A stretch of 51,935 nucleotides of DNA from Pyrinomonadaceae bacterium (GCA_023717565.1 JAMQPI010000408.1:1-51935); one strand, 5' to 3'; counted from the first letter of the stretch, positions 1 through 9,992 are shown. Notes: generated by a model from the letters alone, not told the origin. A program made the numbers and translations.

Positions 1-1079
1 ACATCGTAAACGTTCAAGACGCCGTTATCAGTGCAGATGTACACGTGGCTTCCGTACACAATAGGAGTCACAATGTGCGGCTTCGCTGGATTCTGCCAGG
101 CTATATGGGCGGTGGATATTTGGCCTTCGGAAGGCGTGATATCCCCACTGGCCCCGGCCCGCACCGCGTAGAAGAGTCTCCGCATGTGAGCACTGCCGCC
201 GCCAAGAAATAGTAGTCCCTGTGCTGCAATCGGCGTCGGGATCTTAACGTCCGCCCCATCGGCCAGCCGCCACAGTTCTTTTCCAGTCAACGGATCATAG
301 CCGCGATAATATTTCGTCCCGCTAGCGATCAACTCGGCGCGGGCCCCGCCTTCATAAATGACCGGGCTACTCCACGAAGTGTCTTCGTCGCGTGCAGCGC
401 GCCAGACCTGTTTGCCATCCCTTAGGTTAAAGGCTGCGATGAATGAGTCCTTCTGGCTGTCGCATTGCACGATAACCAGGTTGCGATAGATGACTGGGGA
501 ACTTGCGAATCCCCATTGAGCAGTGGGATCTGAAGTCCACCCGCCTACTAATGTGCCCAGACTCTGTTTCCATATCAGCTTTCCCCGCAAGTCGTAACAG
601 TACAAACCTTCAGAGCCGAAGAACGTTACCAGGTAGTTACCGTCGGTCGCCGGGGTGGAATTTGCATGACTGCCTTTGACGTGACGCTTAACCTGAGGAG
701 TTCCCACGTAGGCATCCTTCAACCAAATGACTTTGCCAGTGCTCTTGTCTAAACAGTAAACGCGCCAAATCTGCTTTGACGTGTCATCCGACGTTTCTGC
801 GGTCTGCGTCGGGCCGTGCACGAAAACCGTCTTAGAGTCGGTGCTTACGGCAGTTGTGATGAACACGCGGTCGCCCCACACCACGGGACTCGAATACCCG
901 ACTCCGGGTATTGCGGTTTTCCACAAGACGTTGACTGACTTCTCCGCGTCCCAGCTTGCGGGCGGGTTGGTTCCGTCGGCGACGCCCGAAGCATTCCTGC
1001 CTCGGAAGGATGGCCAATTTTGAGCGAAGCAGACGGCGGATAAGCAAAGAAGTAGCAGTAGGGCGCGCGTGTATCTCAT
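1..1079 (-). CDS. Secreted PQQ-like beta-propeller repeat protein (3' end cut by window)
   Basis: Reading the minus strand from ATG at 1079 gives an open frame of 359 codons that runs off the left edge. It starts with a short signal peptide (MRYTRALLLLLCLSAVCFAQ), followed by NWPSFRGRNASGVADG, a start typical of PQQ-like eight-bladed propeller proteins common in Acidobacteria and Planctomycetes. Blade motifs recur as hydrophobic strands followed by D-x-x-TGKxxW, for example CLDKSTGKVIW and DPLTGKELW. The fold is usually extracytoplasmic and is shared by quinoprotein dehydrogenases and BamB-like proteins. No cytochrome c motif is visible in the part present. The substrate cannot be told. The 22-bp gap to the next gene upstream on this strand suggests joint transcription. 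Confidence 0.85.
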   Translation of the reverse strand, partial: MRYTRALLLLLCLSAVCFAQNWPSFRGRNASGVADGTNPPASWDAEKSVNVLWKTAIPGVGYSSPVVWGDRVFITTAVSTDSKTVFVHGPTQTAETSDDTSKQIWRVYCLDKSTGKVIWLKDAYVGTPQVKRHVKGSHANSTPATDGNYLVTFFGSEGLYCYDLRGKLIWKQSLGTLVGGWTSDPTAQWGFASSPVIYRNLVIVQCDSQKDSFIAAFNLRDGKQVWRAARDEDTSWSSPVIYEGGARAELIASGTKYYRGYDPLTGKELWRLADGADVKIPTPIAAQGLLFLGGGSAHMRRLFYAVRAGASGDITPSEGQISTAHIAWQNPAKPHIVTPIVYGSHVYICTDNGVLNVYD

Positions 1080-1101
1080 GGTTTCTACCTATGCCGTGTG
1101 C

Positions 1102-2205
1102 TTATCCACCGGCAGCCGTTTTCGGTCTCTCAAATAATGTCGGGTCCAGCTTGCCGTTTACGGTGATCGATTCAACCTCGCGTGATAGAGGAGGCGACGG
1201 AGAACCGTTGATAGTGGCTGTTACTTTGAAAGGAAGGGTCAGGCCGTCAACCGCGCGGAAGTCCGAGTACGTCAGCGTGATGTTGCCAAACATATGGTTG
1301 GGTGCGCGGTCAGAGTAAGACAGAGTCAGGATGCGGCCGGTCGTAGGATCAATACCTAAGGTCATCAGAGCACCTTCGAGTTCGACCGCAACCTGCTCAA
1401 TCCCCGCTTCGCCCGGCCCGAAAACCGCGGCTTTGAAATCGGCACCCGTCCGGGCGCGCAAGAGTTCCAGGGGACTCCGCTTGAAGTTCCTTTCGACGTT
1501 CTTGCGTTGCTCCGGAATCATCGGGAAGGTTTGTTTTTGCGCAAGTATGAATGACTCGTTAGGCGCTACTACCGAGGAAAAGGCATTCGCTCCTGTCATC
1601 CGGTCGGAGCGATATCGATCCGGGAAGCCTCTGGTTACCACAATCTGGCCCGCGACCTCACCCTGAGCGTTTTTTGTGATCGCCTTCTCCTGGTAGCTAA
1701 CCAGGCCGTCCACCTTGGCCGCGCCGCCCATGGCCTCAACCGCCTTGGTGATCAGGTCCTGGCCTTTCTTTAATGCCTCGGCGGAGGGGGCAAACTTCGA
1801 GGCCGCAGGTTCGAGATAGCTTTCCGGTGATGACTTGAACGCTAACACGCAGGCATCGCTACCAAAAATATAGATGCGTTCTTTATAGACGGAGTAGAGA
1901 TCAGGATTGCCCGTGACGCCTCTGCCCATCCTTGCGCAACTCCCTTCGAGTTGGATCTCATATCGCGCAGGGTCCTTTTCGAAGATCGCTTTGTTCTCCT
2001 GACTTGCGAAAATATATTGGAAGCGGCCTCGAGTCACGGAGATAGCCATCTTCCCGCCCACTTCTTTACCGTTGATGAGTTCGACCGGATCGAGACCTTC
2101 AAGAGGTACTAAGGGGGATGCAGTTTGCCCTCTCACCCCAACCCCCAGGGAAATCAGCAGCAGCAAAACAGCGGCAAGGGCCGACAAACCGTCTTTCCAA
2201 ATCAT
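1102..2205 (-). CDS. Secreted protein with N-terminal YHS-like domain
   Basis: A 367-aa protein. I chose ATG at 2205 (MIWKDGLSAL) because AGGAAAGGAAGGA lies just upstream; a frame open further 5' has no such site. Residues 5-27 are a hydrophobic signal segment. Residues about 37-130 (DPVELINGKEVGGK, then YIFASQENKAIFEKDPARYE and YIFGSDACVLAFKSSPESYL) resemble YHS domains, which bind metals, though a clear Cys/His metal set is weak here. The C-terminal half (about 150-360) has the mixed beta-sheet look of outer-membrane lipoprotein-sorting (LolA-like) proteins, with ITLTYSDFRAVDGLTLPFK as the best motif. It lies 22 bp upstream of the propeller gene and probably forms an operon with it. Its role is unknown. 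Confidence 0.75.
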   Translation of the reverse strand: MIWKDGLSALAAVLLLLISLGVGVRGQTASPLVPLEGLDPVELINGKEVGGKMAISVTRGRFQYIFASQENKAIFEKDPARYEIQLEGSCARMGRGVTGNPDLYSVYKERIYIFGSDACVLAFKSSPESYLEPAASKFAPSAEALKKGQDLITKAVEAMGGAAKVDGLVSYQEKAITKNAQGEVAGQIVVTRGFPDRYRSDRMTGANAFSSVVAPNESFILAQKQTFPMIPEQRKNVERNFKRSPLELLRARTGADFKAAVFGPGEAGIEQVAVELEGALMTLGIDPTTGRILTLSYSDRAPNHMFGNITLTYSDFRAVDGLTLPFKVTATINGSPSPPLSREVESITVNGKLDPTLFERPKTAAGG

Positions 2206-2658
2206 GACATCCTTCCTTTCCTGGCGAAGCGTCAGTTTCAATAGGCTTGAGCAAGCCTTGCCGAGAATCAAGAGCATCATGTTAAGAGGACATCCTCAAT
2301 GAGTTGTCCTTACCTAACTGACTTTCGGGCTCGATCAAAAAGGGAAAATAGAACCTGGGTGTAGTCTAACCCTGCTGCTATTGAGAGCGAGGTTGTTTGG
2401 GGTGAAGTGAGCAGTTTCAGCTGCGAACGGTAGGAATTGGGGGACCGACATAGCGTACGAGGAACCTGAAATTCGGGCAGGCGGAAACGAAGCTGGTTAA
2501 CCGACGCCGCAAGTAGTCCTCCTGCACTTCGAATCCATGGGCGCGAGCATCATCGTTTTCGACCCCGAAAGCAGAGTTGTTTCCTTGACCCGTAGGGACG
2601 CGTTATAGTGACCGGCAAGATAGAAGACTATCAGGCTAGAAAACAGAGAGTTCACAAA
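2206..2658. other. Intergenic region, no gene seen
   Basis: A 453-bp spacer between two divergent transcription units. Frames open on either strand here are short and show no recognisable motif. A TATAGT box occurs at about 2606, but the TTGACC upstream of it is too close for a standard promoter, so I do not call one. Nothing else is supported. Confidence 0.5.
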
Positions 2659-3210
2659 ATGGCACATATCGATCTTCCTCCAGGGTTGCCGGGAATAACC
2701 GGGCTGCTCACCAGTTATCCTGAAACCGCAAAACACCTTCGAGGGTTCGCAGAGGCTCTGCTGCGCGGACCTTCCTCGCTAACCTCCGCGGAGCGCGAAC
2801 TGATTGCCACCTTTGTTTCGGCAGAGAATGAATGCGTTTTTTGCATGAACTCGCACGCTGCTATCGCGAGAAGTCTATTCGGGGCAGATCGTGATCTGGT
2901 CGACCACGCCATCGCTGATTTTCAACGAGCGGATCTCAGCGACAAGATGAAGGCGTTGCTGGTAATTGCCGGCAAGGTGCAGCAGGATGGCCGAGGAGTC
3001 ACGGAGGACGACGTCGCGGCTGCTCGCGCTGCCGGGGCGGATGACAAGGCGATTCACGATACCGTATTGACCGCCGCTGCCTTCTGTATGTTCAACCGGT
3101 ACGTTGACGGCTTGGGGACCTGGGCTCCCGAAGATGCCGCAGCGTATGAGCAAGCCGGGGCGTTGCGCGCTGAGAAGGGTTATTTGTATGTTGCCGGATG
3201 CGATGAATAA
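2659..3210 (+). CDS. AhpD-like / carboxymuconolactone decarboxylase family peroxidase-related enzyme
   Basis: A 183-aa protein, all-helical by composition. The ATG at 2659 (MAHIDLPPGLPGITGLL) fits the family N-terminus; an earlier in-frame start adds 17 residues without homology. The AhpD signature ENECVFCMNSH is complete: Cys59, Cys62 and His66 form the CxxC-x3-H thiol active site used to reduce peroxides or alkylhydroperoxidase partners. Members of this peroxidase-related group are usually stand-alone cytosolic thiol enzymes. The gene is isolated, with 219 bp to the next plus-strand gene, so no redox partner is suggested by context. Confidence 0.88.
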   Translation: MAHIDLPPGLPGITGLLTSYPETAKHLRGFAEALLRGPSSLTSAERELIATFVSAENECVFCMNSHAAIARSLFGADRDLVDHAIADFQRADLSDKMKALLVIAGKVQQDGRGVTEDDVAAARAAGADDKAIHDTVLTAAAFCMFNRYVDGLGTWAPEDAAAYEQAGALRAEKGYLYVAGCDE

Positions 3211-3429
3211 GCAGATTGTCCAACTGGCCCGTTCACGTGCAGACCACTCCTCTCCGGGCGATGCCGAGGCTTAGCAGTATCCGCCTACCGCCTAACATTT
3301 TGCTGGTTCGTCAAGCGCTGCGCCAGGCTCGCAGTTGTGGTTTCCGAACCTGTCCACAGAAGCACCCGAAGGCGCACAAGACGTTTACTATCGCTTGTTC
3401 AACCGTCGCTGACGAACGGAGTATTAAAG

Positions 3430-3975
3430 ATGGAAGATTTGAAGATCGTCGCTTCGCCGAGTTCGTCGTCGACTGACTTCGACTTTCTCGAGGGAAGGTG
3501 GAAGGTTCACAACCGCAAGCTGAACAGCAGACTGAACAACTGTTCTGACTGGACGGAGTTCGAAGCGCAGGCAGAATGCCGGAAGATATTGAATGGGTTC
3601 GGAAATGTCGACTCCTTTTTCACGACTGTGGATGGTCAACCGTTTGAAGGCATGTCGCTGCGGCTCTTCAATCCAAAAACGCGACTTTGGAGTATCTACT
3701 GGGCAAACAGCGACACGGTTATTCTGGACGTTCCGCAGGTCGGCTCGTTTGCTGACGGAATCGGCACGTTCTATGCGCGCGACACCTATGAAGGAAAAGC
3801 GATCGTGGTGCAGTTTCGCTGGGACGTCCGCGCCCCCCATAGTCCTGTTTGGTCTCAAGCTTTCTCTGCCGACAACGGTCGCACCTGGGAATGGAATTGG
3901 TATATGACACTTACACGCGAAGGCTGGATTCAAGACGCTCGCGCTCGAACCAGCCGTAAAGCGTCGGCAGAATAA
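3430..3975 (+). CDS. DUF1579-like hypothetical protein
   Basis: A 181-aa protein starting at ATG 3430 (MEDLKIVASPS), preceded by a weak CGGAG. The core FDFLEGRWKVHNRKL, the aromatic-rich LWSIYWANSDTVILD and the final TWEWNWYMTLTR are typical of small calycin-like beta-barrel proteins in the DUF1579 group. No catalytic motif or signal peptide is seen. Its 3' end overlaps the 3' end of the convergent efflux pump gene by 65 bp (3911-3975), so the last 21 codons and stop are read on both strands. Function unknown; the family assignment is by eye. Confidence 0.7.
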   Translation: MEDLKIVASPSSSSTDFDFLEGRWKVHNRKLNSRLNNCSDWTEFEAQAECRKILNGFGNVDSFFTTVDGQPFEGMSLRLFNPKTRLWSIYWANSDTVILDVPQVGSFADGIGTFYARDTYEGKAIVVQFRWDVRAPHSPVWSQAFSADNGRTWEWNWYMTLTREGWIQDARARTSRKASAE

Positions 3976-6900
3976 GCAACGTTAAGAGCGTCGATGTAAT
4001 GAGTCCTCCGATCACCACGGTAGCCAGTGGACGCTGGACTTCCGCGCCGGCCGAGGTAGCAAGCGCCATCGGAATAAAACCAAGGCTGGCGACCAGCGCT
4101 GTCATTAACACAGGTCTAAGCCTGGTCATCGCGCCGTCTTGCACAGCCTCCTTTACGGATTTGCCTTCCTGACGAAGTCGGTTGATATAGCTGACCATCA
4201 CCACGCCGTTCAGTACCGCGACGCCGAACAGCGCGATAAACCCGACCCCCGCGGAAATCGAAAACGGCATGCCGCGCAATGCTAGCGCCAGAACGCCACC
4301 AACAATCGCAAACGGTATCCCCGTATAAATCAAGATTGCTTGCTTCGCTGAATTGAAAGCTGTGAACAGTAAAATGAAGATCAGAAAGAGCGCTATCGGC
4401 ACAACGATCAACAGCCGGTTCGTGGCGCGCTCGAGATTCTCGAACCCGCCGCCCCATTTTAGGAAATAGCCGGGTGGCAACTTCACCTCTTGCTCCATTC
4501 GTCCTTTAGCTTCCTGGACAAAGCTCGCGACGTCGCGATCGCGGACGTTGGTCGAAACGACGATGCGGCGGCGCGTATCGTCGCGAGAAATTTGGGCGGC
4601 GCCTTCAACCAGCGAGACATCCGCCACCTCCGTAAGCGGCACACGCTGACCAGTCGAAGCGGTCAACATCAGGTCACGCACTGACTCCACGGTTTGGCTG
4701 GCGTTCTCGTTTAGTCGCAAGACCAGGTCGAAACGCTGTTCGCCCTCAAAAACCTCACCCGCCTTTTTTCCTGCAAAGATGGATTCGACCAGGTCATTTA
4801 CATCCTCGACATTCAGGCCGTAACGCGCAATTGCAGCTCGGTTGGCTTTGACTTGCAGTTGCGGCAAGCCCGTCGTCGTTTCGGCCTTCGTCTCAACCGC
4901 GCCGGGCACAGACGCGAGGACGCGCTCGATCTCTTCCCCTTTCCTGGCAAGAATATCAAGGTCGTCCCCAAACAACTTCACGGCAACATCACCACGAGTC
5001 CCGGCAATCAATTCGTTGACACGCATTTCGATTGGCTGCATAAATCCGAATGAGGCTGCATCCGGGACTTCGGCTTCAAGCTTTTTCGACATCGCCTCGA
5101 CGAGTTGCTCTTTCGTCCGTCCCGTTTTCCATTCCGCGGGCGGATGCAGCAGCACAAAGACATCGCATTGATTGATGCTCATCGAATCGTTGGCGACTGC
5201 CGGAGCACCGCACTTTGAAACAACCTGGCGAACTTCTGGAAAACTTTTTCCAACTTTTTCGACCTGGGTAGTCGTTTTCATAGCCTGACTCAGAGAGATG
5301 CTCGGCAAGAGTATGGTTTCAATCAAGATATCCCCTTCGTCGAGACGCGGAATAAACTCACCCCCAAGAAACGGAAATATCACCCCTGAAATCAAAACCA
5401 GACCGACCGCCGCTGCCAAGACGGGCGTACGAAACCGCATTACGAAAGCGAGCGCGGGTCGGTAAATCTGCTTTGACCACCGAATCAGAAAGCTTTCCTT
5501 TTCGGAAACATTGCCGCGCAAGATGAGTGAAAGCATGGCCGGGACGTAGGTCAACGACAGAATTAGTGAGCCGAGCAGGGCGAAAACAACCGTCAGAGCC
5601 ATCGGCACGAACATCTTTCCTTCGATGCCTCGCAAAGAAAGAATCGGCAAGTACACAATGCCGATGATGGCGACGGCAAAAACGACGGGACGCGCCACTT
5701 CGAGACACGCGTCCAGTATCGTTCGTTCTGGCGGATCGGTTGATTGACAATGCTGTGCATCGACCCGACGGCGAACTGCGTTTTCGACCATGACGACCGC
5801 TCCGTCAACAATCAACCCGAAATCGAGCGCACCCAGGCTCATCAGGTTTCCCGACACGTTGAACAGTCGCATCAATATCGCCGCGAATAGCATTGATAAA
5901 GGAATGACGGTCGCGACGAGCAACGAACCGCGCCAGTTCCCCAGGAGCAGAAGTAGCACGACGATCACCAGGATCGCGCCTTCTACGAGATTGGTGGTAA
6001 CGGTCGCAATAGTGCGTTTGACGAGCGCGGTGCGGTCATAGAAAGGTTCGATCTGCACACCGGGCGGGAGTGTTTTGCGAATCTCGGCGATGCGCTGGGT
6101 CACGCGTTCCGCGACCGCGCGCGAATTCTCGCCTTTGAGCATGATCGCCATTCCGGTAACGATCTCGCCTTCGCCGTCGGCTGAAACCGCACCTTGTCTG
6201 ATACCTTTGCCCTCGACGATTTCGCCTAAATCCTTAACGAAAACCGGCACACCTTCCTTCCCGGTCCTAACGACTATGTTGCCGATGTCTTCAGTGTTTT
6301 CAACGAGTCCCAAGCCGCGTAGTAAGTATTGCTCCGCGCCTTTCTCGATGTAGCCACCACCGACCGTTTCGTTATTGCGCGTGAGCGCTTCGTACACGTC
6401 GCGCAGAGTCAAACCATAGGACTGTAATTTCTCTAGAGAGACTCTGACTTCGTATTGCTTACCGAAACCGCCGTGGGCGTTGACTTCCGTAACACCGGGA
6501 ACCCCCATCAACTGCCGGCGAATGTTCCAATCATGGATAGTGCGCAGATCGGTAGCGCTGTATTTACTGCCGTCCACGGCTTTGACTTCATATTGGTAAA
6601 TCTCGCCCAGACCCGTCGCAATCGGACCCATTTCCGGGGCACCGATGTTTGATGGAATTTGTTCGCGAGCGGTCGCGAGCCGTTCCAGGACAAGCTGCCG
6701 GGCAAAATAGATATCGGTCGAATCCGAGAAGACGATCGTCACGTTCGAGATGCCGAACTTGGATACCGAGCGAATTTCCTCGACGTTTGGAAGACCGCTC
6801 ATCGCAACTTCGACTGGAAACGTAATTTGTCGTTCGATTTCTAGTGGAGCGAGTGAGGGCGCGCCCGTCAAAACCTGCACCTGAACGTTGGTTACATCGG

Positions 6901-7018
6901 GCACGGCATCAATCGGGAGATTAACCAGGCTGTAACCGCCCGCCACCGCCATTATTGCTACCATCAGAAGCACGATCAGCTTTTGAGACACTGAAAATCG
7001 AATTAGTGCATTAATCAT
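3911..7018 (-). CDS. CusA/CzcA-family heavy-metal efflux RND permease
   Basis: A 1035-aa inner-membrane proton/metal antiporter of the HME-RND group, full family length. The N-terminus (MINALIRFSVSQKLIVLLMVAIMAVAGGYSLVNL in part) is the first membrane helix, followed by the periplasmic porter domain with PIDAVPDVTNVQVQV. The proton-relay helix is visible around residues 398-413 (DFGLIVDGAVVMVEN). A second bundle of helices fills the last 170 residues. It would pump Cu, Zn, Co, Cd or similar ions through the adaptor and outer-membrane channel encoded immediately upstream, with only 18 bp between it and the adaptor gene. Metal specificity cannot be read with confidence, so I do not give a gene symbol. 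Confidence 0.95.
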   Translation of the reverse strand: MINALIRFSVSQKLIVLLMVAIMAVAGGYSLVNLPIDAVPDVTNVQVQVLTGAPSLAPLEIERQITFPVEVAMSGLPNVEEIRSVSKFGISNVTIVFSDSTDIYFARQLVLERLATAREQIPSNIGAPEMGPIATGLGEIYQYEVKAVDGSKYSATDLRTIHDWNIRRQLMGVPGVTEVNAHGGFGKQYEVRVSLEKLQSYGLTLRDVYEALTRNNETVGGGYIEKGAEQYLLRGLGLVENTEDIGNIVVRTGKEGVPVFVKDLGEIVEGKGIRQGAVSADGEGEIVTGMAIMLKGENSRAVAERVTQRIAEIRKTLPPGVQIEPFYDRTALVKRTIATVTTNLVEGAILVIVVLLLLLGNWRGSLLVATVIPLSMLFAAILMRLFNVSGNLMSLGALDFGLIVDGAVVMVENAVRRRVDAQHCQSTDPPERTILDACLEVARPVVFAVAIIGIVYLPILSLRGIEGKMFVPMALTVVFALLGSLILSLTYVPAMLSLILRGNVSEKESFLIRWSKQIYRPALAFVMRFRTPVLAAAVGLVLISGVIFPFLGGEFIPRLDEGDILIETILLPSISLSQAMKTTTQVEKVGKSFPEVRQVVSKCGAPAVANDSMSINQCDVFVLLHPPAEWKTGRTKEQLVEAMSKKLEAEVPDAASFGFMQPIEMRVNELIAGTRGDVAVKLFGDDLDILARKGEEIERVLASVPGAVETKAETTTGLPQLQVKANRAAIARYGLNVEDVNDLVESIFAGKKAGEVFEGEQRFDLVLRLNENASQTVESVRDLMLTASTGQRVPLTEVADVSLVEGAAQISRDDTRRRIVVSTNVRDRDVASFVQEAKGRMEQEVKLPPGYFLKWGGGFENLERATNRLLIVVPIALFLIFILLFTAFNSAKQAILIYTGIPFAIVGGVLALALRGMPFSISAGVGFIALFGVAVLNGVVMVSYINRLRQEGKSVKEAVQDGAMTRLRPVLMTALVASLGFIPMALATSAGAEVQRPLATVVIGGLITSTLLTLLILPTLYGWFERERLESSLRV

Positions 7019-7036
7019 TTATTTTCATTCCCGGAC

Positions 7037-8539
7037 TCAGTGTTCATCTCCCATCGAGGATTTCATCATCTGCGTCTTGAGCGTGAAGCTGCCTTTGGTT
7101 ACCACTCGTTCGTCACCCTGGAGTCCGCTAAGCACCCGTTGGTAGCCATCAGCGCCGGCGCCGAGTTCCACATCACGCACTTCAAAACTTCCTGGCTCTC
7201 CATGTCTGGGAATGAAAACCACGTTACGGTCACCGATACGCTGGACTGCTTCGGAGCGCACCATCAACTCCTCACCAGTGGTTGTGCCCGAACTCGCCTG
7301 AAAGCCAACCTCGACAAACATTCCGGACTTCAGCCGTTCCCCAGGATTGGCTAACTCAATGCGCACGCGTGCTGTTCTCGTCTCCTCGCTAAGTCGCGGG
7401 TCGATGTAATTCACACGACCGGCAATCACACTGGTGCCTAGGGTCGACGAGCGCACTTCCGCTGGCGCGCCGACTCGAATGGTTCCTATTTGCGCTTCCG
7501 GCACGTTCGCTATAATCCAAACAGACGAGATATTGGCGATAGTGAACAAAGCAGTGCCCGCCTGAATGCCTGCGCCCGAATTCACTGAACGTTCGACAAC
7601 TGTCCCTGAGGCTGGAGAGAGTAATGCGACTAATGAGGTGTCCTTGCTGTGATCATGGTGCTCACCTTCGGGCACGATCACGCCCAAAGCCCGGAGCTGG
7701 TCTCGGATATGTGAAACGTCGACCCGAGTGGTCTCGACGGCAGCACGTGCTTCCTGCAGTTCGCGGTTAAGCGAAATATTGCTTTGAAAGTCGTAGTCAG
7801 CTTTTGCAGTCTTGTAAGAAGCTTCAGCGGCAATGAGGTCTTTGCCAGCACCGGCCCCAAGTTCAATCAAACGTCGAGTGCGTTTGAGGGTTGCCTCGGC
7901 TTCGTCCAGCTTCGCCTTTGCAGATAGCACTGCGACGCGATTCTCAGAACGCTCCACTCGTTGCAGGTTACGCTCTGCAAGAGCCCTGGCTGTCTCTGCC
8001 TCATGGAGCTTGCCGTGCATCTCCGCAATCTCCGGACTGGAGATCATCGCTAACACTGATCCTGCGCGAACAACATCACCCAGCCCAACATAGACGCGCG
8101 CCACACGCCCAGACACGAGCGGTGTGGCCTGCTGAGTCTGCTGCTGATTCGTTTCGACCGTGCCTGTGACTCGAATCAATGCCACGGCCGGTCGCTGCGT
8201 TACGCCTTCAATCTCGATTGTGGTCGCCGCCAGAGCTTCAGGTGACAGCTTGACCTCGTCGCCGGCGTGTTCGTCTTCGTGACCAGCTTCAGCGACCTCA
8301 GTGTTTACTTTGACTTCGGTGGTTTTAGGATCGTAGCGTCTGAAAAGCACGAACGCTAAGACAGCGACGATGGCAAAGATCACTACCAGAGCAACAATCG
8401 CGATGTTGCGATTTCGGATCGAGCCGAAGCGGTAACGCTTCCCGCTCGCAACTTGGTAGACCGACCGCTCGCTGGGGAACATTTCTGTTTCTTTGAGGTC
8501 GCTCTCGCGTCCGCTATTTGTCTTAGATTGATCTGACAT
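7037..8539 (-). CDS. HlyD/CusB-type periplasmic adaptor of the metal efflux pump
   Basis: A 500-aa membrane fusion protein. I chose ATG 8539 (MSDQSKTNSGRE), which has GAGGAAG eight bases upstream; longer readings overlap the upstream gene. One membrane helix is at about 46-66 (IAIVALVVIFAIVAVLAFVLF). It is followed by an acidic/His stretch EAGHEDEHAGDE and later GEHHDHSKD, which suggest metal binding. A long coiled-coil hairpin rich in E, A, R and K spans about 185-290, and the beta-barrel and membrane-proximal domains complete the adaptor. The C-terminus MKSSMGDEH is also Met/His containing. It bridges the RND pump and the TolC-like channel; gaps to the two neighbours are 18 and 16 bp. Confidence 0.93.
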   Translation of the reverse strand: MSDQSKTNSGRESDLKETEMFPSERSVYQVASGKRYRFGSIRNRNIAIVALVVIFAIVAVLAFVLFRRYDPKTTEVKVNTEVAEAGHEDEHAGDEVKLSPEALAATTIEIEGVTQRPAVALIRVTGTVETNQQQTQQATPLVSGRVARVYVGLGDVVRAGSVLAMISSPEIAEMHGKLHEAETARALAERNLQRVERSENRVAVLSAKAKLDEAEATLKRTRRLIELGAGAGKDLIAAEASYKTAKADYDFQSNISLNRELQEARAAVETTRVDVSHIRDQLRALGVIVPEGEHHDHSKDTSLVALLSPASGTVVERSVNSGAGIQAGTALFTIANISSVWIIANVPEAQIGTIRVGAPAEVRSSTLGTSVIAGRVNYIDPRLSEETRTARVRIELANPGERLKSGMFVEVGFQASSGTTTGEELMVRSEAVQRIGDRNVVFIPRHGEPGSFEVRDVELGAGADGYQRVLSGLQGDERVVTKGSFTLKTQMMKSSMGDEH

Positions 8540-8555
8540 GATTGCTTCCTCGCTA

Positions 8556-9992
8556 CTAATTAACTGGCGTCCCGAGTGCCGCCTGAAGATCGGCCAAGGC
8601 ACGATATTGTTCTGACAGGGTCTCAGTAAAATCTCGCTGTGAATCCACCAGTCGGCGTTGCTCGTTAAGCAGATCAGTAATGCTGAACTGGCCCAGTTCG
8701 TAGGCCGCGCGGACGACACGGATGTTGTCGTTTGATCGGGCAATGACGCCCTGTTCAAAAGTCGCTACGGCTTCCCGTGTGGCCTCATATCGCGCGTACG
8801 CGCTCTCTACTTCCGAGCGCACTACCGTCTCAAGAAACTCACGTTTTGTTCTGGCCTGAGCGATAGCAGCGGCAGATTCCGCTTTTGCTCCCTGATTGCG
8901 ATTGAAAACTGGAATTCCGACTGAGACACCGAAAGTTAGGAGTCTGTCTTTTTCATTCCTTACTCCCACGGGTGTGTCTTGATAAGTTGAGCGATTGAGC
9001 GTGTAACGGGAGAACGCCGTCACATCTGGCGTGTAGTTGGCTTTCGCCAAACTGAGGCCGGCTTGCGCCACTTCCTCATTGAGCCGAGCACGTTTCAAGT
9101 CGGGTCGATGGCGTAAGGCAACGTCGATCGCTGCCTCAAGTGAAGCCGGTGGCGCCGGCAATGCGGGACTCAAAAGACTCTCGCGTAACCGCAATGGTTC
9201 AGCAGGTGCAATGCCAGCGAGATTCTTGAGCCGCAGCAGGGTCGCTTTGAGTCGCCCTTCGATAAGCGCACGCCGCGATCTCAGCCGGTCAACTTCCACG
9301 CGCAGCAGGTTCAGCTCAATTGGTGCGGTCTCGCCCTCGTTGACTCGCACTTGCACAAACCGGGTTGTCTGTAAATCGAGACTATTGAGCTTCTCGCTGG
9401 TTTCCAACTCGCGCAACGCAGCCAACGCCTCGACATAGACCGACCGCACCTCGCCGGCGAGCCGTCGCTCACGGTCCGCGATATCAGCCTCGACAGCTTC
9501 GAGTTCTGCTTGCGCGAGTTCAATTCGCCGCCGCCTCCTACCTCCCAACTCGATCGGCAGCGCTATTCCGACGCTGGTCTCGCCTTCCCCATTCGAACCC
9601 GTATAACTGCCGGTCGACTGCTCAAAATCAAGCGTAGGGTTTGGCCGCAAGCCTGCCTGTCGAAGACGCGCACGCGCACGTTCAATCTCAATGCGCGCGG
9701 CAGCAAAATCGCCGTTCGAGGCCAACGCTCGACGAATGAGATCGTTAGACGATGCGCCTTGCAGCGGATCGAAGTAACGTGACAACGTTGCGGAAGACTC
9801 ACCCGCTCCTGGTTCCAATCCATTCGGCCGCTTAGGTGCAATCTTTTCAGGGCTGTTTTCGCGAGCCGCGATAGCGCTCGCTATCTCGGAAGAACTCTGG
9901 GCCATGGCGCCAGAACACAAGCCCTGAATAATTGTGAATGCGACAAGCCAGCCGCTGGACAGGCGCGGCTGTTTCTTCAAAAACCACCTCAT
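8556..9992 (-). CDS. TolC/CusC-family outer-membrane efflux channel
   Basis: A 478-aa protein with two OEP-type helical repeats, the normal length for the family. ATG 9992 (MRWFLKKQPR) is preceded by GAGGAAAA. A signal peptide ends near SGAMAQS. The first repeat has RARARLRQAGLRPNPTLDFE, and the second has HRPDLKRARLNEEVAQAGLSLAKANYTPDVTAF, both standard for this family. It forms the outer-membrane exit of the tripartite metal pump made with the two genes immediately downstream on the minus strand. Confidence 0.94.
   Translation of the reverse strand: MRWFLKKQPRLSSGWLVAFTIIQGLCSGAMAQSSSEIASAIAARENSPEKIAPKRPNGLEPGAGESSATLSRYFDPLQGASSNDLIRRALASNGDFAAARIEIERARARLRQAGLRPNPTLDFEQSTGSYTGSNGEGETSVGIALPIELGGRRRRRIELAQAELEAVEADIADRERRLAGEVRSVYVEALAALRELETSEKLNSLDLQTTRFVQVRVNEGETAPIELNLLRVEVDRLRSRRALIEGRLKATLLRLKNLAGIAPAEPLRLRESLLSPALPAPPASLEAAIDVALRHRPDLKRARLNEEVAQAGLSLAKANYTPDVTAFSRYTLNRSTYQDTPVGVRNEKDRLLTFGVSVGIPVFNRNQGAKAESAAAIAQARTKREFLETVVRSEVESAYARYEATREAVATFEQGVIARSNDNIRVVRAAYELGQFSITDLLNEQRRLVDSQRDFTETLSEQYRALADLQAALGTPVN

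Noticed and set aside
3288-3330. GCCTAAC with TTCGTCAAGC, resembling an integron attC core
   Set aside because: No matching GTTRRRY partner within 60-130 bp and no cassette gene structure, so chance is more likely.
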